Source: Vandiemenella viatica
Lineage: Eukaryota > Arthropoda > Insecta > Orthoptera > Morabidae
Reading direction: 5' to 3'
Length of the DNA stretch: 64,000 bases
Assembly: GCA_031002005.1 (NCBI GenBank)
Contig: CM061920.1
Span: 106,761,447 to 106,825,446, forward strand
In this document: positions 43,485-55,959 of the stretch, piece after piece
Numbering within the stretch: the first letter of the stretch is position 1
Layout of the letters: each line of letters opens with the position of its first letter
The notes under the pieces: model-generated
Told to the model about the DNA's origin: nothing
The model's database searches: none
Seen by the model: only the letters and a program-made list of their open reading frames with translations
Translations under genes and position numbers: made by a program

Positions 43485-45550
43485 TCTTTATATACGATAA
43501 TAACTCAAACCTCGGACAGATTAGTAGGCCTATAGGATAGCAGCGGTATGAATGAGAAGCAACAGTAAAAAGGAATCCTATGAGAAGATTTATTTAAGCT
43601 ACTGTGGCGAACACAATGCTCACTTCACTTACACGTCAAATTCACAGTTTTTAATATATTTTTTTAAATATATAAAAATAGAAAATATATGAAAATAAAA
43701 ATTCCCACTTTTAATACCGAAAAATAAGTTTTACCAAAATTTTGCCAGAACCCTCACAGACTAATGTTTAAACAGGTCATATGCATGTATTTTTTTAGCC
43801 AGATAATACCATTTTCAACAAGCATTTTTAATTGTTTTTGCCCCACTCTGAAGCTAATCCTGGCTACGCCCTTGGAAAATTGTGCAAATAGAGTGACCAA
43901 TAGAGTGTATCGATCACATGCTAAAACACGTTAATTGTAAACAATTCTTCTGGATCTGTTGCTATCTCATTTACGGCTCATACTAAATAAAAATCTTTAC
44001 TTTCTTCCGCATCTGACTGTGTAAATAATATGAAATGTTCCAGTCTGAGAATCAATTTCTCTAGCTGTATGTTATCAGAGCCGGTACTCTTTCTCAAATT
44101 CCGAGCTGTTTTTCAACAACTATGAAGAGTTTGATAAATCCACTTTCAGTCTGCATAGCCTTTGTAATGTTTACTTGAAACAATGTATTATACCACGTCA
44201 CCACTGTAATTATGAACACAAATTGCTTCATGATCTGGCTAAGTGACAAGGCATCTGTTGCTGCAACTGAATAATTCGTTTAAGAAGGGCGTCACGAACT
44301 GAAGAGTAGTGATAACGAACTGTAGCGATGCTAGAAACTCTATTCTTGAAACGAGTTTCGCAAATTGTTTGGCAATAGTGCTTAAATACCACTTCCCATC
44401 GCTTTGTTGACTGAGAGAATAAAACAAATATTCTTCTAAAAAATCTGGACAAGGAAACCAATTTAACTGATGTTTTGACGACACTTTCAATTGCCAAATT
44501 TAATTACAGTTACATGGATTAAAAAATGCTCGAATATACTGGTTCAGAATTTTGCTTTGGACACATTTGTTTCCACCTACCAAATTGGATCCATTGTCAT
44601 ATCTTTGGTCTAAACAATCGTTTATATCCAAATCAAACTTTTGCAAAATATCAATGATAAACAGGGCAGCGAATCCAGCTCCTAGGTCCCAAAGAACCAC
44701 TTTCCGGATTGTAAACACATCGAAATACTCACGCACTTAGACTTCGGCTTCATTAGTGTCAACAAAATCAATGTCAAAGAAAATTGTTCGACATGACTTA
44801 CATCGGGAGTTCAATTCAGTATGACGGAAAAATATTTAGATGACCCAACAAAGTCAACATTTTATTACGAACTTCATTCGTTTTGAACAAAATTGCCAAT
44901 ACAATAAGAAATTAGTTTCGTTATGAGCATTACGGCGGAGATGATCCATCATCGCCGGATCATATTGCCGGAGCAGTTGCAATATACCCAGGCAATAGAA
45001 GTATTTAGTATTTCAGATCCAAAACTTCCTTTGAACAAAACGACATTCATTAGAGGATAGCAACTTACTGTGATTATTCACATTGAAGTTATTTAATGGT
45101 ATCGACGCTTCTATCGGAACTGAGCATGGCATGATTGTGATCTGTGAAAGTTTCGTGAGTTTTGAGATGCTCTGGTAAGTAACTACAGTCATCGAATCCT
45201 TCTTTTCCCAAATAAAAATGAGACCTTCTGTTGAATAAACACCATGTAAACAATATGCTTTATCTGCAGATTTAGATTAAACAAACTATCTACTTTTATA
45301 TGTTTCTCCATTTGGTGTTACTCTTTGAAAATGCGTATTTGAAAAATGACGTCCATGAGTTTTTAATTTTTTCGTTGCTCGAATAATTATTTTATCTCTG
45401 CCAGCAGAGTCAATGAGCGACAATTTTGAAATATCGTCATAATTTGTACTTTGAAAAGGCGACGGTGGTGGTATGTCTTGCATTCCCATTTGTAATCTTT
45501 TGAACAGCAGACGACGTTCCACCCATAGATAAATCTTCTCGCACATGCTG

Positions 45551-46238
45551 CATGGAGGAAGGAAATATATGGAGACGACGTAAGAGACCTTCACCACGCA
45601 TTGAAGTGAAGCAGGGCGGAGGAGGAGTGGGGGGCGCATGGCCGGAGTGGAGGGGGCATGGCCGCTTCCACACAGACACGGGGAATATGTACAAAAACCT
45701 CAAGGGGACTCTAGGATAAAGGTGACGCCGCAATCTGGTGATGGATTATTATGTAACTCGATATGACAAATAAAAAATGAAGAATAAAATTTTTTGATAT
45801 CCTGCTTAGTTTTAGAGATATTCTGTCCCAAATGTGAAATGGTTTTGGTTGAAATTCAGAAGAAAAAATTGGTCAAAGTCAAATTTGATGATGGATTCTT
45901 ATTTAAAAAGACGAGACCAATGAAAAATAAAGAATAAAAATTTTAGATATCTCACCTAGTTCTAGAGATATACTGTATCAAAAGTGAGGTGTCTTGAGTT
46001 GAAATGGAGAAGAACAATTTCGCAAAAGTCAAATTTAATGATCGATTCTTATGTAACACGACGAGACAAATCGAAAATAAAGAATAAAATTTTTCGATAT
46101 CTTGCTTAGTTTTCGGGATATACTGGGAACATCGCAATTGTTTGGAAGCGCAATATCGCCGCTGCCGCCACTGCGCATGCGCGAGCCTGCTTCACCAATT
46201 TAAAGTCACTTCTCCTCCATATATTTCCTTCCTCCATG
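45551..46238 (-). mobile_element. P-like element, short form (copy f)
   Basis: 688 bp with CATGGAGGAAGGAAATATAT and its inverse. The flanks ACATGCTG and ACATGTTG (45543-45550, 46239-46246) form an 8-bp duplication with one difference. Three monomers start at 45741, 45891 and 46041, exactly 150 bp apart. An NRF-1-like motif is at 46172. It lies within the N-terminal part of the hAT transposase relic. Confidence 0.9.
46172..46183. promoter_or_regulatory. NRF-1-like palindrome in P-like element
   Basis: TGCGCATGCGCG, next to GCCGCTGCCGCCAC, about 60 bp from the presumed 5' end. The same motif is at 47549-47560 and, slightly changed, at 31845-31855 and 24009-24020. It fits the NRF-1 / Ewg consensus known from animal promoters. 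Function in the element is inferred. Confidence 0.5.
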
Positions 46239-46942
46239 ACATGTTGTTCTTTATCATGAGCCTCGTCTGAATAACGTCCATTAAAAGTTTTCTTCCATCT
46301 CGTGTTGAACTAGTTTTGGTGACGACGATTCAGATGAATTCTAAAATAAATTTGCTAGAAATTTTGAAGCTTTCTCAGCTTCGTCTTGGTTTTGTTTACT
46401 TTTTAAGTATTGTGCGCCATAAAGATTTAAAAAAAAAAAGTGTTATCGACATGTCTGTAAAAAGACAGATAAGCTTTATAAATATTTACGAAACCACCAA
46501 CGTTAATTGTAATCACCGAAGATCTAATATGGTAGAAAGAGATAAATAGGTTGAATCTCGTCCCATGCACACGTACCCGCATGCATGAACTTCAAGACTA
46601 CAGCCGAAAAGGCAGGAAGTGGGGTGCGGGAGGCGCGACGCGGCATCGGAGGGTGCTAACTTTGGAACGAGTTGTGATTTTCATGATTCGAGTAACTCGA
46701 ACTGACTCGAGTAACAACTCCAATTTACTCAATTCTATGATGAGATACGACTATGTATTAAGCTGAAATTCTTACTTTTATAAACTCTTGTGGATGATGT
46801 GTGTTGAAATAATATATGAACAGCAAGTTGGATTATTAAATAATTTATTTTTCATTTTTTGCGCAGACGAGCTTTTGCTCCAGTTTCGGCACCCCCCCTA
46901 TGACGGTGCCCGGTGCGGTCGCACCGCCCCTGCTGCTACACC

Positions 46943-47615
46943 CATGGAAGAAGGAAATATATGGAGACGACGCAAGAGACCTTCACCATGCATTGAAGTG
47001 AAGCAGGGCGGAGGAGGAGTGGGGGGCATGGCCGGAGTGGAGGGGGAATGGCCACTTCCATACAGACACGGGGAATATGTACAAAAACCTCAAGTGTACT
47101 CTAGGATAAAGGTGACGCCGCAATCTGGTGATGGATTATTATGTAACTCGATATGACAAAAAATGAAGAATAAAATTTTTTGATATCCTGCTTAGTTTTC
47201 GAGATATTCCGTCCCAAATGTGAAATGGTTTTGGTTGAAATTCAGAAGAAAAAATTGGTCAAAGTCAAATTTGATGATGGATTCTTATTTAAAAAGACGA
47301 GGCAAATGAAAAATTAAGAATAAAAATTTTTGATATCTCACCTAGTTCTAGAGATATACTGTATCAAAAGTGAGGTTGAAATGGAGAAGAAAAATTTCGC
47401 AAAAGTCAAATTTAATGATCGATTCTTATGTAACACGACGAGACAAATCGAAAATAAAGAATAAAATTTTTCGATATCTTGCTTAGTTTTCGGGATATAC
47501 TGGGAACATCGCAATTGTTTGGAAGCGCAATATCGCCTCTGCCGCCACTGCGCATGCGCGAGTCTGCTTCACCAATTTAACGTCACTTCTACTCCATATA
47601 TTTCCTTCCTCCATT
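46943..47615 (-). mobile_element. P-like element, short form (copy g)
   Basis: 673 bp, over 90% like copy f by eye. It starts CATGGAAGAAGG and ends CCTTCCTCCATT (last base changed). Perfect 8-bp duplication GCTACACC at 46935-46942 and 47616-47623. The site overlaps the target duplication of the adjacent hAT element, so this insertion is the later one. Confidence 0.9.
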
Positions 47616-47629
47616 GCTACACCTCCGGT

Positions 47630-49935
47630 TAACCAGGAGCTGACATAGTCTCTGACCACAATCTAATAGTTATGAAATTCATCCTAAATTTCCAGTGGTA
47701 GTAAAGAGAATAAAGAAGCAATACAAGCAGAACAGACTGATAGTGAACAAATTTAAAAACTCTAACATATTAGTAAAATTTTCAGAGATGGTAGATGTAG
47801 GTCTAAGAAATAATTCTGAAAGGATTTCAACTGAGAACGAATGGAACCCATCGAAGAGAGAAATAAACAAAGCACTAAGCTGTGGGAAACAAGCTGCCCG
47901 AAAACGTTAGACCACAGAATTTTTTTTTTTTTTTAATTGATGGATCAGATGAAAAGACACAAAAATTCTCAGGATGAAGCAGAAAGAGAAAAATAAAAGC
48001 TATTAAGAATTCAGATAAACAGGAAATACAATAAAGCAAAAGAAAGTGGCTACAAGAAAAATGTGAAGTATAAAAGGAAATGCTCGTAGGTAAAGTAGAT
48101 GTGGTATATAGAAATATCAAGCAGAATTTTGCAGGATTGAAGAAAATATTTTTAAACATTAAAGCTGATAATGGGAAACTGCTTTTAAGATCAGAAGATA
48201 GAGCTAACCAATAACAAACCATAATGGGGATGATTTGAACAACAGTTTACTGGAAATCAAGTAAGGTGGTTGAAATTAATAAGATTCCTGCACAGCTTTT
48301 GAAATCCCAGAAGAAGAAAGAATCAAAAGAATACTCAAACTGATATCATGACAGTTATGAAACAGGAGAACAAAGAAAGCACAAGCCAACAAATTTGAGA
48401 ATTATCGCACTGTAAGTCTAACGTCATATGCTTCAAAATTACTGACCAGAATAATACACAGAAGAATAGAAGAGATAATAATAATGATTCCATGTGGTCG
48501 TAATGACCTGGTGACAGGGTTTCTATGGGCTGCACATTCTGCCCCTCTCGTAGTCACCTTAACCAAACCTGGTAATCCTATCAGGTAGAGGGGACCTACA
48601 GTTTAATGTGGAATCTGAACCATGGAAGCGTTCTGGCGTACTTCACATTACACAGCAAGCTGTGCCAGAGGTGAAGGTCGGGTTAGGGCCTTTGAAAAAT
48701 CCCGTCGAGACAGGGATACGAACCGGGGACCTTTCGATCAACAGTCGGACACCTTAACCACTGAGCCACCAGACCGCTCAATAGAAGAGATAGTAGGTGA
48801 AGATCAGTTTGGGTTTAGGAAAACACACTGTACACGAGAAGCAATTTTGGCTTTAAGATTTATTCTTGAAGGATGGACCAAGAAACAAAGATACTTTAAT
48901 GGTATTTGTTGATTTAGAAAATGTAAAAGATATCAGATCTAAAATATCGAGATAGAAGAATACTTTATAATCTATATCTGAATCAAGTGACTATTATAAA
49001 AATAATGAATTTTTATAGACATGCATCTATTAAAAAGAGTGAGAGACAAGGTTGTAGATCTATTAAAAAGGGTGTGAGACAAGGTTGTAGCCTATCCACA
49101 TTAATATTCTTCTATGTAGAAAAAGCAATAAAGGAAGTTTAAAAATTTGAATCTGGCGTAAGTGTTCAAGGAGAAAAGACTGTATGCTATGATTTCCTGA
49201 TGATATTGTTCTGTTAGCAGAACAGACCAATGATATTAAAAAGTTACTGAATGGCATGAACCAAATACTGAAGGAAGATTTTGGACTAAATATAAACCAA
49301 AGCAAGATAAATGTGGCAGAAATGATAGTAATGGTAGTAGATTAAATATAAAAATACTATTGGACGTGACAGGAGAACTAAGTTAATTCTTATACTTACT
49401 AAGTAAAATGACAACTGATTGCCAATGCAGGAAAATGTTATAAGCAGAATAGCACTCGCAAAAAGAGACTTCATGAAAAAGATAAATCTTTTAGTTTCAA
49501 ATATTAAGCTGTTACTCAGAAAAACTTTTTAAAACTCTATGTGTGGAGCACAGCATTTTGTCATAGCTAAGCATGAATGTTAAGAGTACCAGAAAGAATG
49601 AAAAGTCAAGTATTTGAAATGTGGTGCTACAGAAGGATGTTGAAAATTAAGTAGACAGATAAAGTACAAAATGAAATTGTTTTGTAAATGAAGGGTGAGC
49701 AAAGAAATTTGTGGAACAGTGTTGCACAAAGAATAAAATGATGGGTTATAGTTTGACACATGTGGAATTTGTTAGAGCAGGGAACAATCAGAGGTAAGAA
49801 CTGTAGAGGAAGACATAACTTTGAATATATGAAGCACATAATTGAGAACGTGGGTTGGAAGGGGTATGTTGAAATGAAAAGATTAGCACGAAGGGATGGG
49901 GGATTGCATCAAAGCAGTTGAAAGATTGAGAAAAA
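47630..49935 (+). pseudogene. LINE family D, endonuclease C-terminus and RT, degraded
   Basis: The plus strand reads GADIVSDHNLIVMKF (endonuclease end), KNSNILVKFSEMVDVGLRNN, FENYRTVSLTSYASKLLTRI, RIIHRRIEEI, a SINE insertion, then VGEDQFGFRKTHCTREAILA, KKGVRQGCSLSTLIFFYV, FPDDIVLLAEQTNDIKKLLN (FADD as FPDD, both Asp kept) and FGLNINQSKIN. The segment GVRQGC is partly duplicated (ERQGCRSIKKGVRQGC). Many stops. Related to 7.3-9.9 kb. Confidence 0.75.
48478..48779 (-). mobile_element. tRNA-derived SINE with target duplication
   Basis: The minus-strand head GTGGCTCAGTGGTTAAGGTG (A box) and CCCCGGTTCGTATCCCTGTC (B box) is followed by a body of about 220 bp and an (ATT)n tail at 48478-48490. The 13-bp duplication AATAGAAGAGATA flanks it at 48465-48477 and 48780-48792, within the RT of the LINE. 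Removing it restores the RT reading RRIEEIVGEDQFGF. Confidence 0.85.
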
Positions 49936-52900
49936 AAATCCCTCCCACTATCCCAATCACTACCACTCTTGCCATCTCCGAAACGTTCTACATTCACATA
50001 GTGAACATTGGTGTTTTTACATATAAAACCTTTTCCTTGTCTCTCATCTATTCACAAGATTGTCACTAAAATACTGTAATACATTCTCGTCTTTGTATTT
50101 GTCACAGTATTCTTGATTTCATCTATGGTAAATGTTGGGTTTACTTTCCCAATTTAAAAAAAATATATATTATTTTCACTACCTAAGAGCACTATCCCTC
50201 TTGTTACTGTCGTAACCATGGTCTGCAGTTTGTGCAACTCTAATATTGTCATTAATCAAACACATCTGTTAGGCTAAGAGGAGTGTTATTTATTCACAAG
50301 AAATCACCTCGCATCATAAGAACATAGTAGCCTAAGCATTTAACACCACCACATATGCTGATTTCATATTTCCAAAAAAAAAAAAAAAAAAAAACCCTCA
50401 ACAGAAAGCATAAAAGAAATAATAACTCTAACAGTGAAGGTAATTTTTAATTTACTTTCAATACAAAAAGCAAACTGTCTGTTGGTATTTTAATATGATT
50501 TTGTGCTTCCAAACAGCCTACATTATTCACTTTTTCAAGAATACTGGTAGCAAATAGAACATGCTTCCATTTTAAATACAGCTAAAACAAATTATTGCCT
50601 GAAAAGAGGGTGGCGGGGAGAAATTACGCACAAGAATTAATACAAAACCAACAGCTTTATCTCCATCTCATCATTTTTTTTTCTTTTTAAGTATTGATTA
50701 ACAGCAGTTACTAACACAGTAAAATTTATTTGAACTACAATTGAGCCAATAAGTAATATACATCCACTAAAGTGCTAAAAATATGCTATAAACAACATGA
50801 ATCATTCATCATTTTTCTAAGAAATATGCTAAAAAAACAAATAAAAAAAACAAAAAAAGCAATATTTCATCTGGGGGGGAAAAAACCATTTTAACATTTT
50901 GCTTATACACATTAATACTATAAAGAAAAAGATGACACATAACATTCATAAGTGATAAGATACAATTCTTGCTGATAAAAGGTCCCAGTTTCCAAATTAA
51001 AGTCTTAGCTTCAAATATTCTGACAAGTTGGTTTTGTTCCATTTCACTTTTAGACGACCTAAAATTCTGTGCATGTCTAATGGAATGGTAAAAAAAGTCT
51101 TAAAAAAATAGAAATCTACATAGTAAAGATATATCATCTTGACTAAAATCTACATCTAATTGTTGTTCAAGAGGGAATCACCAAGTCACAACAATATTTC
51201 ATGATTTCATAATCATAGGTATATTTATATATATACATACACAGTTATAAAAGTACTTTTACCCAATTTATCAGTTTGTGTTGTAATCATTTTCACATTT
51301 CATGAAATAAAACACTTGCTTCTTCATGAAACAGATATTCAATTAAAAACAGTAAAATCAATATTACGAATTTTGGTATTTCCACGAGTCAGCAAACAAG
51401 AGGCCATCTATTGTTAAATGCTCCGCTCTATGTATTAACACCAAACTGATAACGCAGTAAAATTAGATGCTGATAAAATTAGTACAATTACTACTCTAAA
51501 ACAAAAAAATAGGCAACAATATAAATGAAACAGTTATTTACATGTAAACCAACTGTGAATTCTGTACAAACAATTGTTGACTGCATTAACATCAGTCATT
51601 TAGGAACACAATTACACATTTAGTGGGTAATCAAGTAATGGAAAAATAAAAATATAAAAAGTCTATACACATTATTTTTAGATTTTTCTAAAACTTAAAC
51701 CAATCTTCCAAAAACAAACATAAACAAACATTCACTTGAAGATCACACAGAATCTGCTTTCAACAATCTACCTCTGTATTTTCAGTTTCTCAATATTAAT
51801 ACAAACACCTATCTCACATAAAGAACAATAGAACATCATCTTATCTGTAATATGTTTCTGACAAAATTAGTGAGAACATCTGCATTATTTTTACTTCTTA
51901 AAAAGAGCAAAAAGTATAGGAGGACAGAGAATGTAAAAGTAATCACCACAAATTAAGTCTTGGAGGCAGTAACAAACACACAAAGACAAACATACTTCAG
52001 TGCAAATACTTATTTACCTACAGAGAAGAGACACGGCAAAGATATCGGAAAAGCATACACTGTGTCACATCACTCACATGGCGAGATTCAGTGTGTGCAC
52101 TTCTGATCCTCTTGTTTTATGTCTTGTATCTCTAAATAAAGATTTTATATCAAAATATTGTAAAATGTGTTTCTCTTTGTGTGTTTCCACGCTGCCTACC
52201 GGCCTTTACCTGTGGTAGGTAACAGCTTTACTCTTCCCATCGTTCCTTATTTTCATTCCCTGTAAGCATTTTCATTAACACGATAAAAGAGCAAAAATGT
52301 CTGACATTTTGACCCATTCACTGTTTGAGTCAGATTCTTTTAGAGGTGTTTCTGTATTACAACTATTGTTTACTACAGTCCTCTTTACTTTCTTTAATAA
52401 TCCAAATCCTTAACTCTGGTTCATCCAGTATAAAAGTCTTATGCAACAGCATTTCTACCAATACCTAGTATGTTTCACCTTATATACTCAAGGACCAGGT
52501 TGATGGGATAATACAAATATAATTGTGGAATAAGCCTATATAAACAGTTAGCTTACTGACATCCTTAACATCACAATTTCAAAAATGGTAACTTATTAAA
52601 TGTAAACATTTTACAATTATTAAAATAATCTTATTCATCAATCCACTATTTCTGGCACAGACAATTCATCTTATTTCAACAGCTTATTCTCTGTAGTAAC
52701 AGCCACCCCACAAACTTCAAAATTATCCTTATGCAGATCCAATCAGAAGCTTTCCACCTAAAAACATTAAATGATGAAAATTAAATCACATATAAATTAG
52801 ACACATTTCTATAAAAATATATATCAAAAAATGTTGTATCTGTTTTCTTTTCTTTACACCTTGTTTGAACAATCTTATTATTAATGATCTGGTATTAATT

Positions 52901-53837
52901 TCTTTAATCTTATCTCATATCCACAAAAAAAAAAAAAAAAAAAAAAATAATTCCCAGACCCATCTGAAACATTTTTGGATTGACCAATATCCTAGACCAT
53001 TAAAAATTAAACAAACCAAAAAAAAAAAAAACTGATATTTAACCGGCTTCCACTTAATATGTTCTTGAATAGATTTCCGCCACTGTGAGAGATATAAAAC
53101 TTTTATGTATCAAATAAAAAATGCTCAAACTTTTCACACATAAGACATCGTACGCAATAAATAAACCTACCTAGAAATCTAATGCTACTATATGTACCAG
53201 GTCTTCAGCAACTGTCTGAAGCAAATATCATAACATCAATACCTTCAGTGCTATTGCAGACACTAGCTGCTTCTAAATTATTATCATTTATACATATATT
53301 GTGTTTATCTATTGACCTTTAAATCTATTTCTTCTTTTATTTTTATTTTACACTATTAAAATTTTCTTTTGCCCACCATATTTGTATTTCCCAGAATAAT
53401 CATTGTTTGAAACCAATCTTAGCCTACTCTCCTGAAGGAAAGTACTAGTAACTCCCAAATACTTTTTACCTCAAGCCTGAGAATTTTAACAGTCTTTTCT
53501 AATGATGGCATAAACATGACACTCACTTTTATTTTATTTTTGTCTTAATTTTTATAGTAGTTATAATTTTGAAAGAGCTTCATTGTAGCTACAGATAACA
53601 ACATGGCCAAGGCGAAATTCCTAGAAGCATTTCATTATCAATAATGTGTGTTCTAAATTTCTCTATTGAATACCTCCTCCACTACAACTTCAAACCTCTA
53701 TCCCTACTCTAGTCAACATTTAATTACATTTCACCCCTTTTATGTTACATAATCTTCAGAAATATTTCCCATTCCCAAAGCTTTTGCTTCTACTTAATGG
53801 CATTTAATAAGTACTATTAACTTTGTATAAAAAGTTC
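49936..53837. other. Long gap, probably intron or UTR
   Basis: AT-rich, with A runs (50378-50396, 52925-52947, 53018-53031) and no motif-bearing open frame. 52150-52260 shares a diverged repeat with 56505-56605 (TGTGTTT..CCACG..TGTGGTAGGTAAC). Confidence 0.4.
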
Positions 53838-54020
53838 TCAGGCATCCCAACAGGGGTGTGCATTATTGTGATGTGATGTTTCAAAGCTGCTCTTTGACTT
53901 CATCATCTGACCAAGATTAAGTTGAAGAGTGGCTTCAAAAAGTCGCATCACATTGACATTCTCTTCCGGTGGCAGGCCAAATAGCTTTTTATACAGTTGA
54001 TACACCAGGAAATGCTCCAT
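53838..54020 (-). CDS. Unassigned 60-codon open frame, coding-like
   Basis: From ATG at 54020: FLVYQLYKKLFGLPPEENVN, VMRLFEATLQLNLGQMMKSK, ending HHNNAHPCWDA and a stop. Composition looks like a real helical protein piece, and it is on the same strand as the nucleoporin exon at 57.6-57.9 kb. It does not look like any part of Nup98 or Nup96 that I know, and I see no good splice acceptor before it. It could be the last piece of a transposase or other gene. Confidence 0.3.
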   Translation of the reverse strand: MEHFLVYQLYKKLFGLPPEENVNVMRLFEATLQLNLGQMMKSKSSFETSHHNNAHPCWDA

Positions 54021-55154
54021 TATTTCACTATTTATTTTATTTTCAGGCGACCATCCACAAACTACATGGGTAGATCAGGGGAAAACGGGGAGAGGGGAGA
54101 GGGGAGAGAAAATAACACTGGATTATCTGGGGAGAGGGGTGCCCAAGCAAAGCTATGTACCTTTGAATTCATTTCGTCTGTCACAGTTAAAATAGGGAAC
54201 AAAAAATACAATAATTTGTGGATACTTATTTCAGTCATTAATTATCTCCCCTTGTATTGACAGTGCCGATCACGTGTGTGATTTGAAGTCATAGTGTTCG
54301 GGACGTATGGGGCCTGTAAATTGATCTAACTGGCACACAATTGCACATTACGTGTCGAAAACCTAGACTGAGATTTGCCTGTTTTGAATTTTTTTAACTG
54401 TTTTCATTTAGATTGCCTATGCATCACCACAATGATAGTTGGTAAAATAATATCAATTTTGTTCAATCAAGTTAATTTCGGTGCATATTTAATTATAGTG
54501 CATGCTGAAGTGTTATTTCAAGTTCAAAGTGTGGTGTGAAATAGCACTATACAATAAACTTTACAAGGCTTATTAGGAATGTTTTTCCAGTAAGTTTTCA
54601 ACATTCAAAATGGCATCACTGAGTTGTGAAAAATCATTTTAGCAGGAGAAAGAATAATTCCCTGGTACTGTAGAAGGTGACAGAGCAGCAGCAAAAAATT
54701 GCAGCTCTTCTTAAAAAAATTATGCAGCAAGTATTTTTTGTTTTATTTATAAATAAATAAACAATAATTAATGAGATAAGGAGAATGGTATTGGTAACAC
54801 TTCATGAAGAAAAGGCTACCTGACTTGTAAGGCACCCTTCAGTTCACCAAAAGCACTCCCACTAGCTATCCCCAGTAGTAAAATATTCTATAGATCAATT
54901 GTGAAGTCACTTAAGCTGGACTTAGAAATTTCGAGAAGAGTAACTGTCAACTTGAAGGAATTTCCCTGTATTCATTTCCACAGTGAAAACTCATCATTAG
55001 AATCATTTAAAAGTGTATTCATTATACCAGGAAAAGTTTATTTTAAGAGATATTTTGGTTTGTTCACGTTTTGAGACACGCGATTAGAAAAGTGAAAATC
55101 TAAGATTTGAAATATCTTTGAACTGAGTAAAGCTACAGCTGAACTTTTATCACC

Positions 55155-55240
55155 CGCTATAGTCAGCTGTTGTTGTTGTTGTTGTTTTTGTTATTTGGGT
55201 TTTAGGGCGCGTCGACGACAGGGTAATTAGCGCCCCTGTA
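55155..55240 (-). repeat. SINE-like GTTGTT / GGGCGCGTCGACGAC repeat
   Basis: (GTT)n followed by GGGTTTTAGGGCGCGTCGAC and GACAGGGTAATTAGCGCCCC. The block resembles the conserved tail region of insect SINEs ending in a GTT repeat. Confidence 0.45.
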
Positions 55241-55639
55241 GTCAGCATTGTCCCGAGTATTTTGATAGTAAAATTAACTAATCTGCCAAAGTTTAATTAG
55301 TAGGTTTAATTAAGAGAAAAAATGAACTTTTTAACTTAAAAGAATACAATTGAGAAACTTATATCACTAGATAGCCTAAATTGAGACGATTACGAACATA
55401 CAATGGTTTTGGTAAAAAGCTGAAACAGTTGTCTGATAATTAAGTTTTTAAAGATAGATTGTCATTGATTGTTGAAGCGCATAAAAATTCCGCCAACCAC
55501 TGACGTAAGAGGCTTCAAGGTTGGATGCTAAATTAAATTAAAACAGATAGAAATGGACATAGGAAACCACTGTAAAAATTGCAAGTTAAACTATTTCATA
55601 CTTTACTAGATATTAATTAAAGAAATAAGTTGCTGACGT

Positions 55640-55700
55640 CAGAGGACGAGGGAAGCCTATAAAAGATCCTGGAGCTAGCTTACATTGTCTCATTCTTTCG
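55640..55700 (+). promoter_or_regulatory. Core-promoter-like block
   Basis: TGACGTCA (CRE-like) at 55634, TATAAAAG at 55658-55665 and TCATTC (initiator-like) about 27 bp later are properly ordered for an arthropod RNA polymerase II promoter on the plus strand. No gene follows, so it may be a transposon or LTR promoter. Confidence 0.4.
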
Positions 55701-55959
55701 CCGGAAAGTGATCGCGTAACTTCACGCTGGTTAGCAGAGCGAAGCTCCAAGCGGTTTCGGCAAATTCCAACATGCCGTAGTAGTGTACTCACTAATGTTA
55801 GGGGGACTTAGTGAATTTGTCTTCTTGTATGAATGTGCTTAATCTGTAATCATCAATGAAACTGTTGTTCAATGCTTTATCTACGTATCTGGTACCGACA
55901 ATGTATGAGTGAGAGATAAGTCTTTCCCAGCGTATCTTTGATATAAATTCTTCACGGGT

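Larger units (their letters stand above)
44228..46420 (-). pseudogene. hAT transposase (ZMYM1/DUF4371-like)
   Basis: Pieces from the right: AQYLKSKQNQDEAEKASKFL (about 46400); after the nested element, DDISKLSLIDSAGRDKIIIR and LKTHGRHFSNTHFQRVTPNG (45440-45290); FIIDILQKFDLDINDCLDQR, YDNGSNLVGGNKCVQSKILN and AFFNPCNCN (44680-44505), the catalytic YDNG region; and SQSTKRWEVVFKHYCQTICE then TRFKNRVSSI (44420-44330), the CETRW region. The dimerisation domain toward 43500 is unreadable. Stops and shifts throughout. Confidence 0.8.
43143..46932 (-). mobile_element. hAT transposon with exact ends and target duplication
   Basis: Ends CAGCGGCGGTCC and (from the right) CAGGGGCGGTGC; 8-bp duplication CTGCTACA at 43135-43142 and 46933-46940. 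The transposase relic is on the minus strand. Nested inside are a 216-bp Helitron-like repeat (43269) and a P-like element (45551). Another P-like element sits 10 bp beyond its right end. Confidence 0.85.

Noticed and set aside
43740..43885. Right end of the 36-kb hAT at 43875 (TCCTGGCTACGCCC)
   Set aside because: It lies inside the later hAT with fixed borders at 43143-46932, so it cannot be the simple partner end. Possibly a small separate MITE, with weak flanks only.
50809..51042. 77-codon minus-strand frame with hydrophobic C-terminus
   Set aside because: AT-rich low-complexity translation next to A runs, with no supporting context.
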